A stretch of DNA of 64,000 bases, taken from Moniliophthora roreri (lineage: Eukaryota; Basidiomycota; Agaricomycetes; Agaricales; Marasmiaceae). The DNA is taken from contig LATX02000188.1 in the NCBI GenBank assembly GCA_001466705.2, forward strand, positions 496,001-560,000. The letters are read 5' to 3'. Under the pieces are notes generated by a model. That model was not told the DNA's origin. It worked only from the letters and a program-made list of their open reading frames with translations, and made no database searches. Position 1 is the first letter of the stretch, and each line of letters opens with the position of its first letter. A program made the position numbers and the translations under genes. Positions 10,488 through 22,704 of this stretch are shown here, piece by piece.

Positions 10488-11012
10488 CATGGGTGTTGTG
10501 GAGCAAGTGCGTCATATGTTTGGTGTATAAGCAGCCATCAAAAGCTGGAGTCTATGAAAAATATGCTAGGGTTTCCGGCTATTCCAATAATCATAGGCCG
10601 CATCGAAAAAAAAGTTGAGATTACCAAGCACTCCACAATGACATCAGAATGTACGGGCTGGCACCCACAATGTCCCATAACTGCCGCTGAGTCCATAGAG
10701 CTGTATGTAATGTACTTGTGAAATTTTTTAACCATAGCTATGTGCCCAAACCACCATCCGCCATATCAGCAAGCCAATGCTGACCAGCAGCCCAACCACA
10801 GTCATTACCTTGCAGGAATCACACCTCATCCTCTTTCACTTCGACCCGAGCACATAGGACGGTGTCGAAGGAGAATAAATTACATTTTGCACCTGGGGCG
10901 AACGGGGACTAGGGTGATGACGTGTTTTGGAACTGGGTGGAGTGCTTGGTAATCTCAACTTTTTTTTCGATGCGGCCTACGATTATTGGAATAGCTGCCA
11001 TAGTTTGCTGTA
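10488..11012. mobile_element. Short, younger derivative of the same transposon family
   Basis: About 10,580-10,970 repeats the left-end structure of the old copy: the A-run inner end, then a start region reading MCPNHHPPYQQANADQQPN at 10,740. The body is missing, and the right end follows, finishing TAGTTTGCTGTA at 11,012, the reverse complement of the old left tip, with a flanking TA. CpG dinucleotides are frequent here (CTTCGACCCGAGCAC), unlike the old copy. This fits an internally deleted, MITE-like derivative that inserted later. The outer tip on the left does not match the right tip. Confidence 0.6.
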
Positions 11013-12379
11013 AGACCCACTACCTAGCGGTAGCGGGAATTAGAAGGTAGAACCGAATTCGAAGCTTCATCAATGACGCGAGAACATGTACGTGACCGTT
11101 TGGAAACAAATACTTGCTGTAACCTGCATCCCCGGCTTTGCCTCTTCCCCATCGTCTCCAGCACAGTATCACGAAATGCTAGCACACACTCCTCATCCAT
11201 CTCTCCTTATCAATGGTATTTGCAACAGATATAGTCGTTCGGAGCTACAAATTCGACCCCAAGGCCTCAAAGTCGACATCATATCTCCTCCAGTCTTCCT
11301 CGGCAACTCTTCAGCATGTCCTTTAATCGAGAATCAGGGCCACAATTTTGAGATGACAGGTTGGAAATGAAGGGTCGGGGGAACAGCTTCACTGGCATTC
11401 GGATGGAAGGGCTCAGTACCAACTGGAAGGCCTCCCAAGCTTCCCGTTATCGAGAACTTCAATCAATCACATAAGTTTTCATTTCATCGATCTGTAACCC
11501 ATGATACATTGAACACAACAGAAATAATGGGTACTCTGGCTAGATTGGGTGATACTCAGTCTTAACTGTCGACATGCAGTCAGGTGGACATCATCCTCTA
11601 CTTGAGCAGTCTCGGTAAGTGCTGAATTCGAACCTCACCCCATGAGGGCCCGTTTATCCCGGCATCCGCGCTCCCACCTCAAGCCGCATGTTGTAGATTC
11701 GGAATAGAAATTGGATTCTCCATGTCCAACAGCATGTCCAACATGCTGTTGGTCCGTGGTGGCCGCCCATTTATGCTCAATTAGTCCTACGTTATGGGCA
11801 CCCCATGTGACTACTGCTGTAGTCAATGACACGAATTGTACGGTGACCTGGTCCTCCAGATACAACCCTTGAAAACGATAGAGGTCAGCTGGACCGAGAG
11901 CGAGCGAGCCTCACTTTACGTTCAATGACATGAATATTGATAACAACTGGTGACTAGAGAGCTGCAGGATGATGGAAGAGAATCTCGGGGCTGAGTCATA
12001 GTAAGTTGCAACCAACACATTTCCGCAGTCTTTACTACAAAACAGGTTCAATGGAAGGCGGCCTATTTTACGCATTTTACTTACGGAGGAGACCTTAAAA
12101 CCGACACACGAGGTTATGACGTCCCGGAAGTTCGTTCGCTGCCAACCACCATATCCTCATTTGGACATTTATCGCCGCCCCGCTCTCGAGGTATCAAGTA
12201 CCACCATTTTTCTGCACAGGACAAGCACAGGGGATAGCGGGAATTAGATGGCCAATGATGACAAACCTGTCCTGCTTTATCGCAGCGGTCATCACATGAA
12301 TAATGAACGCGTTAGGTACCTACAGCACCGAAACTATTCACTTCCGACTACTATTTTGGCTTTACCGTCTAGGTCGCTC
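11013..12379. other. Intergenic region, no gene recognised
   Basis: About 1.37 kb lies between the last transposon end and the GMC gene promoter. A short phrase TAGCGGGAATTAGA occurs near both ends (about 11,029 and 12,234). Base composition is ordinary and CpG is present. I see no convincing coding frame or RNA gene; the part next to 12,380 should hold upstream control sites of the GMC gene. Confidence 0.5.
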
Positions 12380-12387
12380 TATATAAA
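12380..12387 (+). promoter_or_regulatory. TATA box of the GMC oxidoreductase gene
   Basis: TATATAAA lies about 33 bp upstream of the ATG at 12,420. The spacing leaves a very short 5' UTR, which is common for highly expressed secreted-enzyme genes in fungi. Confidence 0.6.
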
Positions 12388-12419
12388 CAAGAGCCGCTGA
12401 CTCAAACATCACTTTAACC

Positions 12420-14941
12420 ATGTTTCGTCTCCTCCTGGGTGCTGCCACCCTGATTTGTGCTGCAGCTTCTCCTCCTCTTAGCAAACGCGCCTTTGGGGTG
12501 ACCACCGACCCTTCGGTCGCAGATGGTCAAACTTTTGACTTCATCGTTGTCGGAGGCGGCTTGACAGGTACCACTGTCGCTGCACGATTGGCAGAGACCG
12601 GAACGTACTCAGTTCTTCTCGTCGAGGCCGGCGCAGACGATCGAGGTGACTCTCGGGTATACGACATTTACGCGTATGGTCAAGCATTCGGTACATCTTT
12701 GGACTGGCAGTGGCCAACAGAACATGGCACCATGGTTTCGTGAGTCTGGTTTCCAGTTACTTCACGCAGTCAATGATTGATGTTCGCAACCAAAGTGGAA
12801 AGACCCTTGGTGGTAGCTCATCAATTAATGGAGGTATGATTATTGTTGTTCCTAAAATTCATCATTCTCATAAAGAACTATAGGACATTACACCCGTGGT
12901 ATGAACATCGTCATCCCTGAGAGGTCATCATTTTCACCAAGGAACTGCAGGGCTTGCTGCTCAATACGATGCCTGGTCGACCTTGTTGGAATCCTCAGAA
13001 GCGGGGGTGGGATGGAATTGGAATGGAATGTTCAACTACATGAAGAAGGTGCATTGAATCACTTTTCGCTCTATTCATTGACGTTCATATGTCCGTAGTC
13101 CGAGGGTTTCTCCGGTCCAAATGAACAGCAATCTGACAAAGGCGCTCAAGCAAACGACGCGTACCATGGCTTCAATGGACCAGTTCAAGTTACGTTCCCA
13201 GACGCCATGTATGGAGGTCCTCAGCAACCAGCCTTCATCAACACCATCACTAGCTTGACTGGAATGACTCATTGCCCGGACCTTAACGGCGGAAACCCCA
13301 ACTGTGTGTCCATGACGCCCTTTGTGCGTTCACTTCACGTCGTTCACTGGCCCAGAATTCTGACCATCTTCTTTTAGACGATGAATTGGCATGCTGCTGA
13401 TCGTCGTTCCTCTGCCCCCGAGGCTTATCTGAGTCCAGTGGAAGGCATAAGAACGACATGGGTAACCCTTACACGACACCAGGTATATCCCTTATTGCAG
13501 CTGATTCATGTTTACTCACGTCAATCATCGTACTTAGGTTACTAAGATCAACTGGGCAAATCCAGGAAGCACCTCTCTTAGAGCATCTGGCATCGAGTTT
13601 GCTCCGGCTAGTGGCGGTAACATCAGGTATAACGCCTCCGCTAGGAGAGAAGTGATTGTTGCTGCTGGCGCTATCATGGTGAGCAGCACAACCATAATAA
13701 CCATTGGTGTTTGCATTGTCATTGACCGCGTATTTACAACCAATAGACGCCTCAACTCCTTCAGTTAAGCGGTATCGGTGACTCGAGCATTCTGGGGCCA
13801 CTGGGTATCAACACGTTAATTGACTTGAAGACCGTCGGCAAGAATCTCCAAGAGCAGGTGGGCATTGATTGATTTCGGGCCCGAAGTTCCATTCATCCGT
13901 CGTACCGTCTTGACAGACCATGTCTGCACTTGGTGCCGAGGGGACAGACTTCGACCCTCAAGGCCGAGGCCCTTCTAATTGCATCGCGTATCCGAACATT
14001 CGTCAACTTTTCGGTAACGAAGCCCAGAATAGCATCAACAAAATTAACAGTAATTTGGCAAATTGGGCGAATAGCCAAGCAGGATCGGCTCTCAGTAGCT
14101 CCGCCTTGCAGCAAATATACCAAGTCCACGCTGACTTGATCATTAACAACAACGGTGGAATACGATCGCTCTCTTAAGCGATTCTCTTGATACTCATGTG
14201 CATGTAGCGCCGGTTGCTGAACTGTTCTATAACACTGGATGGCCTGAGTGAGTTTCCCTGTCTTCAGTCAATGGGTCGTATTAATTGGACTTCCACAGAA
14301 AGGTCAGTCTCAACATTTGGCAGCTTCTTCCTTTCAGCCGTGGTACGGTCAAGATAACGGTCAGTCCCATAATTCACTTCCGTTCCGGATCGTTCTGAAC
14401 TTTAATTTAGTCGACAAATCCCTTCCAAAAACCACAAATCCGAGTAAATTACTTCTCGGTCGATTGGGACATGGACGTTCAAATCGCTGCCTCGAGACTA
14501 TCTCGCCGCATTTTCACTAGTCCGCCGCTGAGGTCAGCAAAAGAAGCAAATGATTCTATCTTCATTCCTGACTCTTATCTCCAGCTCTTTGTCTAATGGT
14601 GAAACAACGCCGGGCGGACAAGTACCCGATGGATCCGACCGAGGTTCTGATGCTAACTGGAGGAATTGGATCAATAACAATTTCAGTCCTGTGGCCCATC
14701 CTATTGGTACGGCTGCTATGATGAAGCGTAGTCTTGGAGGTAGGTCTGCCGCAAGATCCTTTCTGATGCTACTCTAACAATGTGTTCAGGCGTTGTCAAT
14801 GCTCAGCTGAAAGTCTACGACACTGCCAACGTTCGTGTTGTAGATGCATCAGCCATGCCTTTGCAAGTCAGCGCACACCTCCAAGCAACCTTGTATGGTT
14901 TCGCTGAGAAAGCAGCGGATCTCATCAAAGCTGCAAATTGA
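12420..14941 (+). CDS. Secreted GMC (glucose-methanol-choline) oxidoreductase, AA3 family
   Basis: The inferred model has 14 exons and 606 residues, with all introns GT..AG. Residues 1-17 (MFRLLLGAATLICAAAS) are a signal peptide, followed by a KR site. The FAD-binding motif VVGGGLTGTTVAARL lies at about residues 43-57 with LLVEAG after it. GKTLGGSSSING and HYTRGLAAQYDAW form the first GMC signature region. The C-terminal domain has VAHPIGTAAMM (catalytic His) and VSAHLQATLYGFAEKAADLI (second catalytic His). It is therefore likely an active flavoenzyme oxidising an alcohol or sugar outside the cell, like aryl-alcohol oxidase or glucose dehydrogenase; the substrate cannot be told. Exon 3 (12,884-12,898) is only 15 nt. 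The gene converges on the GH35 gene, leaving 127 bp between stop codons. Confidence 0.92.
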
Positions 14942-15068
14942 ACATGTTGAATCATGAATTTTCGCACATGCACGCTATTCAGCTTTTTACGGACTCTCCG
15001 TTGTAGAATGAAGAACGGACTGTACCGATCTACTACTAATAATATATCACCAAGGAAAGTTGCTGTAT

Positions 15069-18000
15069 TCAATATGCTCCCTTCCGAGGTGCCCATCTGG
15101 TAAGAGGAGCATTTACGACGGGTGCCATACCGCTCTCGATCTTCGCTTTCAACTTCAGATCGAAGGACAATTTGGCACCAGAGCTGTCCAAGGCCCAGAG
15201 CGACACTGCCAGTGTATTTGGACCCTGGTAGTTGAAGATTCCTTGGGCTACATGGTCCATTCCTTGAATTATAAATAAGTACTGGGGATAGGTGAACGTC
15301 ACTTACGAATTGGGAATGAAGTTTGTGGACCGAGATGATTGACTGGAAAGATTTGAGTCAAACCGGACGCAGATGGTGAGTGGAGCGACACGTACCATAT
15401 TTTCCGAATTGATAGCCATTCACATAGAACTAAGGATGCAATGATGAGGATTAAAATTTGGTGTTTCAAAGCCGTGAATGCCTACCTGAACACGGTGATG
15501 TGAATCGATAGTTGAATTTGATATGACGAGTGCAAGAGGATAGTCGATTCCTTTGGGTATATTCAGTTCAAAATTGGTTCTGAGATCAAGAATGAGTGGC
15601 TAGACTAAGTGGTTTTCCTGGATGTTTACCTATAAAAGCTGACACCTGCTCGTGGTAGACCTTCGCTGGGACGTCCAGATGCCCATTGACTATCGTCGAA
15701 ATCTGGTAAGTGCCAACCTAGCAACGAAAATCAGACCGCGCAGAGTCCCCACGTCGATTAGGAAAACGACGGACCTTGCCTTTCAGCGAATAGTCCTCCT
15801 TCATTGAGCGGTCCACGGGTTCTGTCGATGTGCTGGGACAAACAATACTCAGATTGTAGCGTCATGCCACTGGCATGCACACTCACATCTTCACCCCCAA
15901 GATTTCCAGTGACTTTCCACACGCTCACAGAAGTGCTATTACTTCCTATGAATGAGTAGCTTCTAATTCCTCTGGGAGTTTTAAAATCTTCTCCTGCGGC
16001 TGCCCAATTCTCGTTATATCCCATATGGTCTTGAAGGATTGTCAAAACGTGCGTAGAACCTTTCCTTAATGGCTGCGGGAAAGCAAAAGCCTGGTCGTAG
16101 TTGCCATGAGATGCGTCTCCTACCCAGGAACCCAAAAATCTGTCGTCAAGCCAAATAGAGTACCCAAATGCGGTTCCGCCCCATACATCGACCTTGAAAC
16201 CCGACTCTGACCCAGTGGCGTTGAAATGTGCCCGCCAGAGAATATTACCAGTGTGGTATCCATATTCTCCAGCGTACAAAACCACATCAGTGCCGTTGGG
16301 CTGGTTGGGATTCACCGTCTGAGTGCGATCGGCCGTTGTCCATAACGTGTCCGAATAGGTTCGTTGGACTTCGGGAAGGCTATCCGCAGTTTTCTAGGCA
16401 ACTGAACTTCAACCCGATAGTAATTGCAGCAGAAGGACGGACACTCACCCATTGCAAGGATTGAAGATTGGGTATTTTTACCTCGGGTAGTTGTACGGTA
16501 ATCTTTGCGAGAAGTGTACCGTAAGCTGATGATTCGACAGCCAACTTTTTGCCATTGAAGGTGATAGCCTTTGTTGAAGCACGAGGAGCAATTATCTCGA
16601 GGGACGATGTAACGTTGAGGTCTCCCGTGATCGCGAGGGTTCCCTCATCAACAGAGACCGTTCGCATGAGATAGCCGCCCTTTATGAGAACGGGGTTCTC
16701 GGTGCTGAAACGAGGGAGAGCACCAGAAGATGGTGGGTACAGAGTCCAAAACTGGTAAGCATTTTCACGATCTAGAGTAGACGGATTGATGCTAGCGCCT
16801 TGAGAACGAAATAAATCTTTACCGAGAAGATACAACAATATCTTTTCCCCTACTTGGATGACCGTCTGTCCTACAGTTCTGTATTGCAGAACTAACGTGT
16901 TGTTCAATATCACCTTGCTTTCGACCTTGCCACTACCAAATGCAATGTTGATCTTAGGAAGTGTCGTAGTGTTGAAAGCAAATGCAGTTTCATGGAGTTC
17001 GCCTGAGTTCCCGTAAACGATAAGGATGTCTTTCTCATCCATGGTCGCCCTGAGTGAGAGGTCAACATAGGCTTTATCGACAAGGATTGATATTTCATAC
17101 CAAGTGAAGATCTCAGCACTTGAATAGAGTAGATGAGTAGTACCCGCGTAGTAGTCGACTACATGAATTTTCGAGTCTTTCCCGCTGAGCGTTAGCAGAC
17201 CTCCGATTTGTGGAATTTTTATACCCCCAAGACTTGTCGGGACCGTCAATTGGTAGTTTTGGACAGCGTTGGTGGAGGCATCTGTTTGCCTTGACTCAAG
17301 TTTGCCTGATCACGTTCTTGGCATAGATAGCTAATACTTACCTGACAACGTAGAATCCTGTCTTGTTTCCGACAACATCGAGGACTTGTGTAACTTTCAA
17401 CGCAGAGTTGCCTGTGAATGATCCTTGGGATGCGTATATGTTCATAGGTCGCGTGGTCAAATACGCAGGGGACGCGTGGATAAAGTTGGCTTGCAACTTG
17501 ATCTCGTAATATTTCTCTCTGAGCGTTCGATCTTCCGCAATAGCAGCACCCTATGAGTCCGTGAGTACGTGCTTTGGAAAACTGCTTTAAGCGACATACA
17601 TAGTCGTACGAGCTGTAGACACCAGGGTATCCAATTCCGCCTGTATTACTAGGGGATGAGGAACCACGCAGGAAATTAGAGCACTTCATCATACCCCAGT
17701 TCGTTCCACCATAGGTCATATAGATGTTGAAAAGTGTAGTAGACATCGCGAGTTGGTTCTTGTAGAACACTATCGAGAGCTCAGTGATCTCATCCAACCT
17801 ACGTATGTATCTTAGGAAAAAAGACACTCGCCTCGCTCAAATTCTGGTCCAGTTAAAATGGCACACCTATCGAAGCCTGCGCCACCCCTAGAATTCGTGA
17901 GTCCAGACATGTGATCACGAAGAGTCGGAAACGGGCCTCACCATCCGTCAATTGCACCACCTTGAAACTCAAAGACCGAGTTGGGAACGTCTGGACTGAA

Positions 18001-19247
18001 TTCCATGTGTGCGTTCCAAAACCATCTGAAGCGGACGCAGTTTCAGCATCTCTCTTTCATGGCTGCGCATTCAAACGAACTCTGGAACGGCTTCCGCGGC
18101 CCAAGTGTAGGGTTCAAAGCAATTGAATCCATTAGGGTATGAATCATAGCCTGCAGCATCAGTTTAGTGCTTTGAAGAAAAGATTACACAGAGACTAGCG
18201 AACCGTAAATGTCAACACTCGTGAAATGACCACCGGGATAGGCGTCATTGGTAGTGATAGGAACTGTCACTCCACTTGCACGCTTGATCATGAGAAGTGA
18301 TGCGTCAGTCCTCATTCACAGAGAAATAAGGGGGACCGTACAATATCTTCCATCAACCTTTGTTCATATGCGAAGTCTTCTGTGTACGGTTCCTGCCAAC
18401 CGGTGTACTCGTTTTCTGCCTGATCGTCATATTACAATCGTAAAAACTAAGATCAGTACGAGTTATACCTACCTGGAAGAGGATGACAGGTCCTCCTTTC
18501 GTAATTTCATTCTTTGCGACCAGTGATCCAACAGTCTTCATGTAGTTCTGATATGCCTCAACGTAGGACGTATTTGAGGTGCGCCAGAGGCCGGGAGTAT
18601 ATGTACCCCATCCAGGAAAGCCACCTCCACTTGTTTCGGCATTAATGTATGGTCTGCGACAGGCGTAAGGTCTTCAGACTTGCACGTAGCTGGAAACACC
18701 ACTCACCCGGGACGTGCAATGAGATACAATCCCGCTTCTTTCGCAGCATCGAAAAATGGTTGCAGGTCACGAATCCCTTCAAACGCTACCTCGCCTCTTT
18801 TCGGCTCTACAATTCCCCAGAACACGTAGATTGACACTGCGTTGAAGCCTGCGGACCTACAAAACCATTAGTGGCACTGCAAATTTCAAGTTAAAGTCGC
18901 ACTTCATCTTCTGCAGAACATCGAGGTATAGGCTGTGCACCGGCATCCTACACTAGCTGTTTAAGTAATATGAAAATAAGAGAAGAGGACGAGGCACCTG
19001 TATGGATGAACTTCTCCTCCATAGATTGCTAGTCGCTTCCCATTAACGATGAGCGAATACTGGTCCCAGGTTACCTATTGCCCTCGTACGATTAGAGATG
19101 GCTGAGACGTAGGTCAATAATACAAACAATATCCTGAATCGTTTTGTCTGGCGTTTGTCTCGGAAAGCGCGTTCGACTGGCCTTGCGAGAAGGTGGCTGC
19201 GCCAAAACCACCATGAATAGTGCGAAAACGAGCCAAGAGCAAAGCAT
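15069..19247 (-). CDS. Secreted beta-galactosidase, glycoside hydrolase family 35
   Basis: The start at 19,247 gives [17 protein letters not shown], a signal peptide; an upstream in-frame Met at 19,283 would spoil it. The protein then reads [14 protein letters not shown] and [10 protein letters not shown], the GH35 opening. Further on come GPVILFQ-AENEY (acid/base Glu), [12 protein letters not shown] (nucleophile Glu), [12 protein letters not shown], and the beta-rich domains (17,249-16,380 and 16,315-15,758) with [10 protein letters not shown] and DHMGYNENW. The C-terminus has [12 protein letters not shown] and [17 protein letters not shown], and the stop is at 15,069-15,071. A dozen or more short introns interrupt it and no broken frame was seen. 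Size (about 1,000 residues) and domain order fit fungal LacA-type enzymes that release terminal galactose from plant polysaccharides. It faces the GMC oxidoreductase tail to tail. Confidence 0.93.
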
Positions 19248-20371
19248 TTTGTTAGTGCGGTCTTTACCGCATCGTCTTTGCAAACCCTTCTTCCAATAAA
19301 TACAACGGTGAAATATCGAGGTACATCAAATACGGGAGTCCAGTTCACTGATGAATATGGTTCGGACCACGAAACTGCTGACAGGTTCCGTGTATCCTAC
19401 AGCATGGAAACGACGGCTTGTGTCAAAATCTCCGGGCCGCAGGTTCAGGTGTTCTCGAAAAGCAGAGAGACAAGTATTGCCCATATGATAGTTGACGCGT
19501 AAAATGAGCTATATTCCGAATCTACTCCGAATGCGAGTTCGTATAATAATTATTCTGGGCAGTTGGAAGTAATGAGGCTGCTGCACTTGAGTATAGAAGT
19601 GTCAGCTCTGATAGAAGTCCGATACGTTCCAACACTCACACATGTAGCTTTATTGCCTGTACGCCTGTCCATAACCCGCCGAGACCCGGAAATACCCACC
19701 GCTGTGAGGATAGAATAAAGGCCTCGCCTAACCACTCTGGAGGTCTCCCCTTCTACTTGTAGTCACTTGCCGTCTGCGAGAGTCAACGGATACGAAGGAT
19801 GAGAGCTGGATGCCGAACCCGTGGCGAATGAGGTTTGTTTCACTTCATTCGAAATTTTTGAGACCGATACGTGTTCAGAAAGTAGGCGAATGAAGCGTAG
19901 CTAGCGAAGTCCAGGAAATTGACGAGAGATAAGTAAGGAGCGATCGTGGGAAATATGATTAAGCAGCCTCGACTCGGACGAGCTCGAGGCAAAATGCTAC
20001 CGAACACAATTGCCAACGATTGATGTAAATAGTGAGCACACGAATTGTTCTTAACAAGCAGAAGAATAATGAGTAGCTACGCAGAAACGACAGCTGAAAG
20101 CAGAAGCAACAAAACAAAGTACAAATCAATGCTACTAGTGCAACAAGTCGACGGAAGTTATATAATATAGATACGGAGCCAACACGAAGGGAAAAGACAG
20201 GAGAGAGACGATCGAAGCAACGGATATGAATATATAGATGCAGAGTAATGATAGTGTGCATAGCAAAGCGACAGAGAAGACGAACGAGGTTGAAAGCGAA
20301 GCGAATAGGAAATCGGCATAAGTAATAACCACATACATATGAAATAGGTATTTGTTTGCCCCCTAAATTGT
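19248..20371. other. Intergenic region between beta-galactosidase and RNA-binding protein gene
   Basis: About 1.1 kb holds the promoter of the minus-strand GH35 gene at its left end and the 3' UTR of the RRM gene at its right end. The interior is AT-rich near 20,150-20,350 with short TATA-like runs. I see no gene or structured RNA. Confidence 0.5.
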
Positions 20372-22704
20372 TCAGGCCTTATGCAAAGGGCCACAAGTAG
20401 GAGGGGATGAAGTTGAATCCAAAGGTCGCAGGATGTTTCTGCTATCATTCAGGTTTAAATTGGCCAACGAGAGATCTAGATCGTAGGCATGCGATAGCTG
20501 GTGTTGTAGATGTTCATTCTGTTTCCCAGAATTGCGTCCATATAATGCGATCCCAGTGGGCGTCCCTGTGAGAAAAGATCAGGGCCTGTGGATGACTTGA
20601 ATTGATCTCTTCGCGCTTACCATCGGGATCATGAGCACTTCCAGATCCATTGAAACCTAAACGATGACCACCAACGACATCTTCCCGAGATGCGAGGTGG
20701 GCGGCCCTCAGTGTCTCTTCAGCGAAGAGTCCCGCAGAGGGAAGATGGTGCATCTCTAAATGATTCACTACAGGTGTGTCTTGTGATTTTTGGCTCACCG
20801 GGGGCGAAGCTGGATATGCTCCGACGCCGAGCGCTCTAAGCAAGTGAATGGCTTGTTCCTGAGTCAAGGAGCCTAGGTCAATGCCAGTTTGTGGACCTTG
20901 CTGAGTGCTCGACTGTGGTCCATGAAAGTGGCCTGAGGTCGGGGATGGCGACGAATTAGCGTTTGGTACGGATTGGAGCACAGAAGCCGGTGGAATGGAT
21001 GACGATGGTGCAAAGGCTGAAGAGGGTTCGAAGGTGCTTTGACTTAGCACAGCGGCTGCGTGTGCGGCTTGGGCCGCCGCCTGAGCCGCTTTGTCTAGCA
21101 ATGATTGTAAGCAAAATGGACTAAGACAGTGAAATTCGCGGGAAATGGGCACATAAATTGAACGAATTCGTAAAGGCAAACTCAACTACTCACATTGACT
21201 GCGCCCCCAGCTCAGTCTGATCCTGCTACCAGCGATCGGGAAACCCTGCATTCCCTCGATCGCGCGTTGTGCGTCAGCTTTTCTCACGAATTGAACAAAG
21301 CCGCAGTTCTTGCCAATGGGTACTTTGACCTGGAACAGAGTTAGCTATGACGATCATGCAGATGCGAAACTCGGGGACGCACGTAGTGAATCTCACCGAA
21401 CGGGGCGAAGAACGTCTTCAATGTATCCTCGTTAATCAATGGCGACAGCCCTCCAACAAATACTGTAGTGTTATAAGGGTCTGTGTTTGATAGCTGCTCT
21501 CCGTTGGGACCGATCAAGTTGCCAAGGATGGCACGAGCTTGCGTATGATGTTTCCATGATTCTTCAGTGAAATCGGCCACAGCGTTCTTGGGTTGTTGAG
21601 AGGAATTTTCTATCGAGTTATAGGAAATGGAAATCGGCCTTTGACTCGGTGGTGCTGGGACTGATGCGTCGTTGACACCGTTGGTTGAGAGGGTTGGCAT
21701 AAACGTAAATGGCCCGCTCACACCCTGAAGGAGCTGGTTAGCCTGAAAGGGAGCAGATGTGATTGAAAGTGGCTTTGGCTTCGTCGTGGCTGCTGAGATA
21801 CGCACTGAACAAAAAAGAAAACGAGTGAGAATCAAGTCTTGTTTCTGAGTGAATAAGCATACTGGGCCTAGATAGGCAATAAAGGCCATGCATCTCAATG
21901 AGAGCACGCTGCTGGTCCGACTCGTCGGTAAACCTACAAAGAAAAAAAAATTAGTACAGGTAAACGTTTCAGTCTTCATCACTTTCACCTGACAAAACCA
22001 TATCCTTTTGAGATGCCGGTGACTGGGTCTAGCATGATTTTTGCGCTCTTGCAGCTGAGGAATGGACGGATGAACTTGGGCTCGCGATCATTGCGTAGCC
22101 CCAGAACTGGGTTGCGAAAGACGGCAACTAGGTCAGAGTTGCTGACTTCCAGTGCAAGATCGCCAACGAAAATACTGTACTCTGTCGGATACTGTATTTG
22201 AGCTTGCTGGAGGAGCGGTTGGGTTTGTACGAAGGGCATGGGATTTTGGGGCGATATCGCAAAGTCCATTTGGAAGGACTTATTTGAATTGGGCAGAACT
22301 GGCGGCGTGGACGACGTCTTGATCTTGGACAGCACAGATGATGCTTTGTCCTGAGACGAAAAAGTGAGGAGACAATAGCCAGGATTGTTGTTGTTCGGGT
22401 CTGCAGAGGAAGGCACTTTGATGCTCGACGGTTCCCAGCCCATTACAACGCACACCTGTTTCACGTATTCTTCGTCCATCCACGGCTCTAAGCCTCTCCA
22501 AATAAGGGTTCGAAACTCGTTGGATGAGGAAGATGAGGAACACGTCGCCGCAGAAAGAGGCGGGCCAGTCACATTGTGACTGTCTGGAAACATCCTTGGC
22601 TGATCCCGCGACAAATCCCAACTTGCCCAACTTGTACTGCCATCCGACGGCATCAAAGCGAACGAATGTCTTCGGCACACAAACCCCAAGTCCGCCTTCG
22701 CCAT
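20372..22704 (-). CDS. RNA-binding protein with three RRM domains (NGR1/NAM8/Csx1 type)
   Basis: RRM1 begins at RTLIWRGLEPWMDEEYVKQV, the usual TLWMGDLEPWMDE of the family. RRM2 begins YSIFVGDLALEVSNSDLVAV, contains FLSCKSAKIMLDPVTG and closes with GYGFVRFTDE across an intron near 21,985. RRM3 reads TTVFVGGLSPLINEDTLKTF, then FAPFGEIHYVKVPIGKNCGF and IRLSWGRSQ. The C-terminal third is Ala-, Ser- and Pro-rich (DKAAQAAAQAAHAAAVL). After a last intron (about 20,559-20,618) I read the frame to GPLHKA and a stop at 20,372. Relatives bind U-rich or stress mRNAs and affect stability or splicing. The start is uncertain: in-frame ATGs occur at 22,704, 22,653 and 22,593. Confidence 0.88.

Noticed and set aside
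11620..11650. TTCGAA word resembling a tRNA T-loop
   Set aside because: The flanking bases cannot form a T-stem, and no matching anticodon or acceptor arms are present.
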